DNA of 64,000 bases from an uncultured Clostridia bacterium (GTDB taxonomy: Bacteria > Bacillota > Clostridia > Peptostreptococcales > Anaerovoracaceae): assembly GCA_934271235.1 (NCBI GenBank), contig CAKQQT010000005.1, forward strand, positions 73,975-137,974, given 5' to 3'. Below, in pieces: positions 59,887-64,000 of the stretch; position 1 is the first letter of the stretch, and each line of letters opens with the position of its first letter. The notes beneath the pieces were generated by a model. It was not told the origin of the DNA and ran no database searches. It saw only the letters and a list, made by a program, of their open reading frames with translations. The position numbers and the translations under genes are program-made.

Positions 59887-60578
59887 TCCAGCTCGGCAGC
59901 CGGAATCTTGGCGGTGTTTTCGTCGATGCTGCGGATCTGTCCGTCACGCAGGCGGACCACCTGATCAGCCATGTTCCGGATCGCGTCATTGTGCGTGACC
60001 AGAATCACGGTACAGCCAAACTTTTGATTGACGTCCTCGATCAGCTTGAGGATCTCCTTAGAAGTATTGTAATCCAGCGCGCCGGTCGGTTCGTCGCAGA
60101 GCAGGATGTCCGGGTTCTTGACCACCGCTCTGCCGATCGCGGTCCGCTGCTGCTGTCCGCCCGAAAGCTGATTTGGAATCTTGTCTTGGTGTTCCCACAG
60201 CCCCAAGGTCTTTAAGATTTCATCGACGTCCAGCGGATGCTCGGACAGATAAGCGCCGGTCTCGATATTTTCCTTGACGGTCAAATTCGGGATCAAATTG
60301 TAGGACTGGAACACATAACCAAGATGCCGCCGCCGATACACGGTCAGCTGTTTTTCGTTCATGCTGCGCATCGCCTCACCGTTGATTGCAACGCTGCCGC
60401 TGTCCGGCGTTTCGATCCCGCCGATGATATTGAGCAGCGTGGACTTACCGGAGCCGGATGGTCCCAGCAGCACACAGATCTTGCCTTTTTCCACGCCGAA
60501 ACTGATGCCCTTGAGCACCTCGGTCTGATTATCGCCTGCTCCGAATGACTTGCGAAGCTCTTGGATTTGAAGATACAT
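59880..60578 (-). CDS. ABC transporter ATP-binding protein (MacB/LolD type)
   Basis: A 232-residue ATPase: Walker A GPSGSGKSTLL, Q-loop YVFQSYNLIPNLT, signature LSGGQQQRTAIGRAV, Walker B ILLCDEPTGALD, and the H-loop His in VTHNDAIRNM. It energises the FtsX-type permease downstream. Two iron-type palindromes lie in the leader between its promoter and start codon. Confidence 0.96.
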   Translation of the reverse strand: MYLQIQELRKSFGAGDNQTEVLKGISFGVEKGKICVLLGPSGSGKSTLLNIIGGIETPDSGSVAINGEAMRSMNEKQLTVYRRRHLGYVFQSYNLIPNLTVKENIETGAYLSEHPLDVDEILKTLGLWEHQDKIPNQLSGGQQQRTAIGRAVVKNPDILLCDEPTGALDYNTSKEILKLIEDVNQKFGCTVILVTHNDAIRNMADQVVRLRDGQIRSIDENTAKIPAAELDW

Positions 60579-60658
60579 GATATTGCCTTTCTTTCGTGTC
60601 TTGTAGATTTTCTATCGTGTTTTCTGCGTATGTACAGTTTGATCTTTCCTCATTCATA

Positions 60659-60674
60659 GTTAGCTCAAGCTAAC
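60659..60674. promoter_or_regulatory. Operator-like palindrome E
   Basis: GTTAGC-TCAA-GCTAAC in the leader of the ABC exporter operon, with its centre 66 bases from that of palindrome F. Confidence 0.7.
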
Positions 60675-60724
60675 CGCGCAATGAAAAAACAGACTAACCG
60701 AAAGCATCTGAACGCACGCTTGCA

Positions 60725-60740
60725 GTTAGTCTTCGCTAAC
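60725..60740. promoter_or_regulatory. Operator-like palindrome F at the ABC operon start
   Basis: GTTAGT-CTTC-GCTAAC, starting nine bases after the -10 box, the same placement as palindrome D at the feo operon. Confidence 0.72.
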
Positions 60741-60749
60741 CCTTTTTCT

Positions 60750-60777
60750 ATGATACCACTTTTTGAGGTCTTGTCAA
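60750..60777 (-). promoter_or_regulatory. Promoter of the ABC exporter operon
   Basis: TTGACA (60772-60777), 16-base spacer, TATCAT (60750-60755) on the minus strand. Confidence 0.8.
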
Positions 60778-60829
60778 GCCGGAAAAATCATTTTTTTCGT
60801 ATTTTTTGGATTTATCACGGTTTATCCGC

Positions 60830-62278
60830 TCAGTCCTCCTGTCCGGAGTCCTCGTGTGCGGATATTTTATTCTCAAAACGGTTTTTGGAAGTGGTCTCCG
60901 GGATCTCGGTCGGATAGCTTCCGTCAAAGCAAGCCGTGCAATAACCCGTTCCGTGCAGGCCCTTGGCGATCTGTTTGACGCTTTCGACACTCAGATAGCC
61001 GAGTGAATCGACGCCGATGATCTTGGCGATCTCATCGACGGAATGACTCGCGGCGATCAAATTTTCCCGCGAATCGATATCCGTTCCGTAATAGCACGGA
61101 TTCAAAAATGGCGGCGCTGATACGCGCATATGGATCTCTTTGGCGCCCTCTTCACGCAGCAGTTTGACGATCCGCGCGCTTGTCGTCCCGCGCACGATCG
61201 AATCGTCGATCATCACGATCCGCTTGCCGCGTACCACATCCGCGATCGGATTCAGCTTGATCTTGACCTTGTCTTCCCGGCTTTTCTGTCCCGGCTGAAT
61301 GAACGTCCTGCCAATATACTTATTCTTGATAAACCCGATCTCATAAGGGATGCCGGACTGTTTCGCGTAACCGACCGCAGCGTCCAGCCCGGAGTCCGGC
61401 ACGCCGATGACGACATCTGCCTGTACCGGATGTTCCAGCGCTAAAAACGCGCCCGCGCGCATTCTCGCGTTATGCACACTGCAGCCGTCGATCACCGAAT
61501 CCGGACGCGCAAAATAAATGTATTCAAACACGCAGAGCGCGCCATCCGCTTTGCCGCAGTGATCCGTGATCGAACGCACGCCGTCTTTCTCAAAAACAAC
61601 GATCTCACCTGGCTGGATGTCGCGGATAAATTTTGCGCTGACCGCATCCAGCGCACAGCTTTCGGATGCGACCACATATCTCCCATCCTCTGTCTTGCCG
61701 TAGCAGAGCGGCCGAAAGCCGTTCTCATCGCGCACCGCGATCAGCTTGGACGGCGACATGATCACCAGAGAATAAGCGCCCCGGATGCGCGCCATCGCCT
61801 GATTGACTGCCTGCTCGATCGACGGCGCGTTCAGTCTTTCCTTGGTGATGATATAGGAAATGACCTCCGTATCGCTGGTCGTGGAAAAGATAGAACCCTC
61901 CAGTTCCAGTTCGCGCCGGAGCTGTTCGCAGTTGACGATATTGCCGTTATGCGCCAAGGCCATTCTGCCCTTGATATGATTGACAACGATCGGCTGCGCG
62001 TTGCTGCGGTCATTGCCGCCGGTCGTACCGTAACGCACATGTCCGACCGCCATATTGCCTTCGCCCAGACTTTCCAAGATCTGCGGCGTAAACACGTCGT
62101 TGACCAGTCCGGTGTCTTTATACGTCTGGAACAGTCCGTCATCATTGACAACGATGCCGCAGGATTCCTGGCCGCGGTGCTGCAGCGCGAACAGGCCGTA
62201 ATAAGCGGTGCTCGCTACGTCAGATCTTTCCGGAGAAAACACGCCGAACACACCGCATTCTTCTCTTAATGTACTCAT
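60830..62278 (-). CDS. purF: Amidophosphoribosyltransferase
   Basis: A 482-residue enzyme of purine synthesis (PRPP and glutamine to phosphoribosylamine). The leader MSTLREECGVFGVF places the nucleophile Cys-8 after a short propeptide. The PRPP site is in RIVMIDDSIVRGTTSARI, and Fe-S type cysteines occur near the C-terminus (GTGYCTACFDGSYP). It follows purC by 18 bases. Confidence 0.97.
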   Translation of the reverse strand: MSTLREECGVFGVFSPERSDVASTAYYGLFALQHRGQESCGIVVNDDGLFQTYKDTGLVNDVFTPQILESLGEGNMAVGHVRYGTTGGNDRSNAQPIVVNHIKGRMALAHNGNIVNCEQLRRELELEGSIFSTTSDTEVISYIITKERLNAPSIEQAVNQAMARIRGAYSLVIMSPSKLIAVRDENGFRPLCYGKTEDGRYVVASESCALDAVSAKFIRDIQPGEIVVFEKDGVRSITDHCGKADGALCVFEYIYFARPDSVIDGCSVHNARMRAGAFLALEHPVQADVVIGVPDSGLDAAVGYAKQSGIPYEIGFIKNKYIGRTFIQPGQKSREDKVKIKLNPIADVVRGKRIVMIDDSIVRGTTSARIVKLLREEGAKEIHMRVSAPPFLNPCYYGTDIDSRENLIAASHSVDEIAKIIGVDSLGYLSVESVKQIAKGLHGTGYCTACFDGSYPTEIPETTSKNRFENKISAHEDSGQED

Positions 62279-62296
62279 TTATACGCCTCCCGCATC

Positions 62297-63016
62297 TTAC
62301 GCGCCGAAAACGCGCTTCATCATTTCGTTGTAGGCGTCTTCCACGCCTCCCATGTCGCGGCGGAAACGGTCTTTGTCCAGCTTTTCATTGGTTTCGCTGT
62401 CCCAGAAACGGCAGGTATCCGGCGAGATCTCGTCCGCCAGCACGATCGTGCCGTCCGCAAGTCTGCCGTATTCCATCTTGAAGTCCACCAGTTTGACCTT
62501 GCGCTCCGAAAAATACGCCTTGAGGATCTCATTGACCCGGAACGCATAGCGCTTGATCGTCTCGATCTCTTCCGCGGTCGCCAGTCCCAGAGCGCGCGCG
62601 TGATAAGCGTTGATCAGCGGGTCGTGCAGTTCGTCGTTTTTATAGGAAAATTCAATCGTCGGTTCATCAAAGACAATGCCCTCCTCCACACCGTAGCGTT
62701 TTGCGAACGAGCCTGCGGAAATATTGCGGATAATGACTTCCAGCGGTACGATCGAGACTTTCTTTACCAGCGTGTCGCGGTCGCTGAGTTCCTCGACAAA
62801 GTGTGTCGGGATCCCTTTTTTCTCCAGCATCCGGCAAAGATAGTTTGACATTTTGTTATTGATCACACCCTTGCCTGCGATCGTTCCCTTCTTGAGCCCA
62901 TCCAGAGCCGTCGCGTCGTCCTTGTAAGACACGATCACATAATTCGGATCATTGGTGCTGTATACTTTTTTTGCCTTTCCCTCGTAGAGTTGTGTTGTCT
63001 TTTCAATCTTTTCCAT
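62297..63016 (-). CDS. purC: SAICAR synthetase
   Basis: A 239-residue enzyme, MEKIEKTTQLYEGKAKKVYSTND, with YKDDATALDG, EVIIRNISAGSFAKRYGVEEG and LADEISPDTCRFWD. It joins CAIR and aspartate in purine synthesis. First gene of purC-purF. Confidence 0.98.
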   Translation of the reverse strand: MEKIEKTTQLYEGKAKKVYSTNDPNYVIVSYKDDATALDGLKKGTIAGKGVINNKMSNYLCRMLEKKGIPTHFVEELSDRDTLVKKVSIVPLEVIIRNISAGSFAKRYGVEEGIVFDEPTIEFSYKNDELHDPLINAYHARALGLATAEEIETIKRYAFRVNEILKAYFSERKVKLVDFKMEYGRLADGTIVLADEISPDTCRFWDSETNEKLDKDRFRRDMGGVEDAYNEMMKRVFGA

Positions 63017-63055
63017 TGTCCTGCCTCCCTAAAAAGATTCTGCAAATAATAATAT

Positions 63056-63084
63056 GTTATAGCACTTGTCGAATGATTTGTCAA
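63056..63084 (-). promoter_or_regulatory. Promoter of purC-purF
   Basis: TTGACA (63079-63084), 17-base spacer, TATAAC (63056-63061) on the minus strand. An ATTCGAC sequence in the spacer resembles half of a PurR box, but no second half is evident. From 63085 to 63295 I see no gene. Confidence 0.8.
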
Positions 63085-63295
63085 TTCTTCTTTAGATCGT
63101 TCGCCTGATTTTCCGTAAATTTCTTTCCCTTTTCTATCAAAAATACGCTAAAATCCGTACGTTTTGTAAGTGCCTTGGTGTAAAAATCCGAGAAAGCAGA
63201 TTTTTCCCGGATCCGCCGCATCCGCCTTTTCTTTGCAGCTGCCTTTCTGCTTCGAAAAAAACTCACAGAATCACAGCAAAAATTTCCGAAACCCC

Positions 63296-63324
63296 TTGAC
63301 GGAATCGCCTCACTGTGATAAGAT
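63296..63324 (+). promoter_or_regulatory. Promoter of the tRNA pair
   Basis: TTGACG (63296-63301), 17-base spacer, TAAGAT (63319-63324), 44 bases before tRNA-Gly. Confidence 0.8.
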
Positions 63325-63367
63325 ACAAAAGATGGTTTTTAAAACTGAATCGATTTTACATCAGTGT

Positions 63368-63442
63368 GCGGAAGTGGCTCAGGGGTAGAGCATCGCCTTG
63401 CCAAGGCGAGGGTCGCGAGTTCGAATCTCGTCTTCCGCTCCA
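63368..63442 (+). tRNA. tRNA-Gly (GCC)
   Basis: Full cloverleaf: acceptor GCGGAAG/CTTCCGC, anticodon loop TTGCCAA with GCC at 63400-63402, TTCGAAT T-loop, encoded CCA. Confidence 0.98.
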
Positions 63443-63470
63443 TTTTTTATTATGTAGGAAATATCGCTAT

Positions 63471-63553
63471 GCGCGATTGGCGGAATTGGCAGACGCACCA
63501 GATTTAGGTTCTGGCGGGAGACCGTAGGGGTTCAAGTCCCTTATCGCGCACCA
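63471..63553 (+). tRNA. tRNA-Leu (TAG)
   Basis: Class II tRNA with a long variable arm. Acceptor GCGCGAT pairs with ATCGCGC, anticodon loop TTTAGGT with TAG at 63505-63507, TTCAAGT T-loop, encoded CCA. Confidence 0.97.
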
Positions 63554-63558
63554 AAAAA

Positions 63559-63600
63559 GGCTCAGATGTTGAAATTTCAATATCTGAGTCTTTCTTTTTC
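63559..63600 (+). terminator. Terminator after the tRNA genes
   Basis: CTCAGAT/ATCTGAG hairpin with an inner TTGAAATTTCAA stem (63561-63588) and a T-rich tail; also serves the convergent gene. Confidence 0.85.
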
Positions 63601-64000
63601 AGCCTTTTCGCACCATACAGCCTTTCTTGAAGAAACAGACGGCGTATTTGAGGATTTCCTGATAGCCGTCATCTTCCAGCGGCTGTGCGTAGTTCCCGGC
63701 CTCGATCTGCGCAAGTCCTTCTTCGCACTTTTTCTCCATACCGCGGAACGTGTCGGAGATCTTCAGTTCCAAAATGATCGCGCGTCCCATGAACTTCAGT
63801 TCTGTCATCACGATGTCCGGCCTGCCGTTTCCGCTTTCGCGGTTGGATTTCACACGATAACCGCCGATATTGACCAGCAGCCCTGCCATAAAGCCATGAT
63901 AAAAACTCTCCGCATGATCAAAATAGCTGATCGTATCCATGAGCTGGCGGTTGATAAAGTCCTCGGCTGCCCGACAGTCGCCTGCTTCCAATGCGCGCAG
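63599..64000 (-). CDS. PD-(D/E)XK nuclease-superfamily protein, C-terminal part
   Basis: The last 133 codons of a leftward gene cut by the window edge. FYHGFMAGLLVNIGGYRVKSNRESGNGRPDIVMTELKFMGRAIILELKIS contains the PD...ELK core of the PD-(D/E)XK fold. This pattern is the C-terminal domain of the AAA-ATPase-like / DUF1703 family common and often multicopy in gut Clostridia and Bacteroidia. Its role is not known. Confidence 0.85.
   Translation of the reverse strand: MRALEAGDCRAAEDFINRQLMDTISYFDHAESFYHGFMAGLLVNIGGYRVKSNRESGNGRPDIVMTELKFMGRAIILELKISDTFRGMEKKCEEGLAQIEAGNYAQPLEDDGYQEILKYAVCFFKKGCMVRKG

Overview
The window comes from a Gram-positive anaerobe, most probably a spore-forming member of the Clostridia (Bacillota). 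The signs are an ispH-S1 domain gene fusion, two T-box leaders, an archaeal-type aspS linked to gatCAB, tepA and a YlmC/YmxH gene, a Tad pilus operon with a DUF6382 protein, tandem YhgE/Pip proteins, a feoA-feoA-feoB operon and a c-di-AMP receptor. I cannot name the genus. Most of the window is moderately GC-rich housekeeping DNA. The stretch from about 36.5 to 48.7 kb is visibly more AT-rich and carries the defence genes, which suggests acquisition.

Layout. 0-6 kb: start of a YicC/YloC gene, an Fe-S aldo/keto reductase, a possible 20-codon gene ending in its own terminator, rqcH, the IspH-S1 fusion and a SPOR protein. 6-12.5 kb: a Tad (Flp pilus) operon read leftward from one strong promoter. 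12.5-24 kb: tepA, ylmC, a hydrolase, a Na/Pi cotransporter, a CNNM/CorC transporter behind an unidentified terminator-bearing leader RNA, and a T-box controlled valS-folC-GNAT-ThrE operon. 24-36 kb: two YhgE/Pip proteins, a c-di-AMP receptor, a DUF2325 protein, the feo operon, a TIGR00266 protein and a membrane protein with a PriA-like N-terminus.

36.5-48.7 kb holds two CRISPR systems back to back. The first is a complete type II-A system: an array of 10 spacers, csn2, cas2, cas1, cas9 and a divergent tracrRNA. The second is a type I-C effector set (cas5-cas8-cas7) with no cas3, cas4, cas1, cas2 or array, separated from the first by a WYL regulator. Two solitary I-C repeats flank the I-C genes. 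The upstream one is shortened but keeps its stem and 3-prime tag. It lies in what looks like a small RNA gene with its own consensus promoter, and the 16 nt after the repeat exactly match DNA inside the predicted cas5 promoter. This is the architecture of a crRNA-like autorepressor that guides Cascade to its own promoter, here in a Cas3-less I-C locus. It is the main discovery candidate.

49-64 kb: a CoA-transferase; a gatC-gatA-gatB-aspS operon for indirect Asn-tRNA (and Gln-tRNA) synthesis, behind a T-box whose specifier region overlaps GAA and AAC codons; a RhuM-Fic protein between duplicated GC-rich repeats; an FtsX-type ABC exporter; purC-purF; tRNA-Gly and tRNA-Leu; and the end of a PD-(D/E)XK protein.

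A second cross-cutting signal is a 16-bp palindrome (RTTAGY-N4-GCTAAC) found six times, only near the feo operon, the DUF2325 gene and the ABC exporter. In two cases it sits directly after a consensus promoter. This points to an iron-type (probably DtxR-family) regulon joining these genes.
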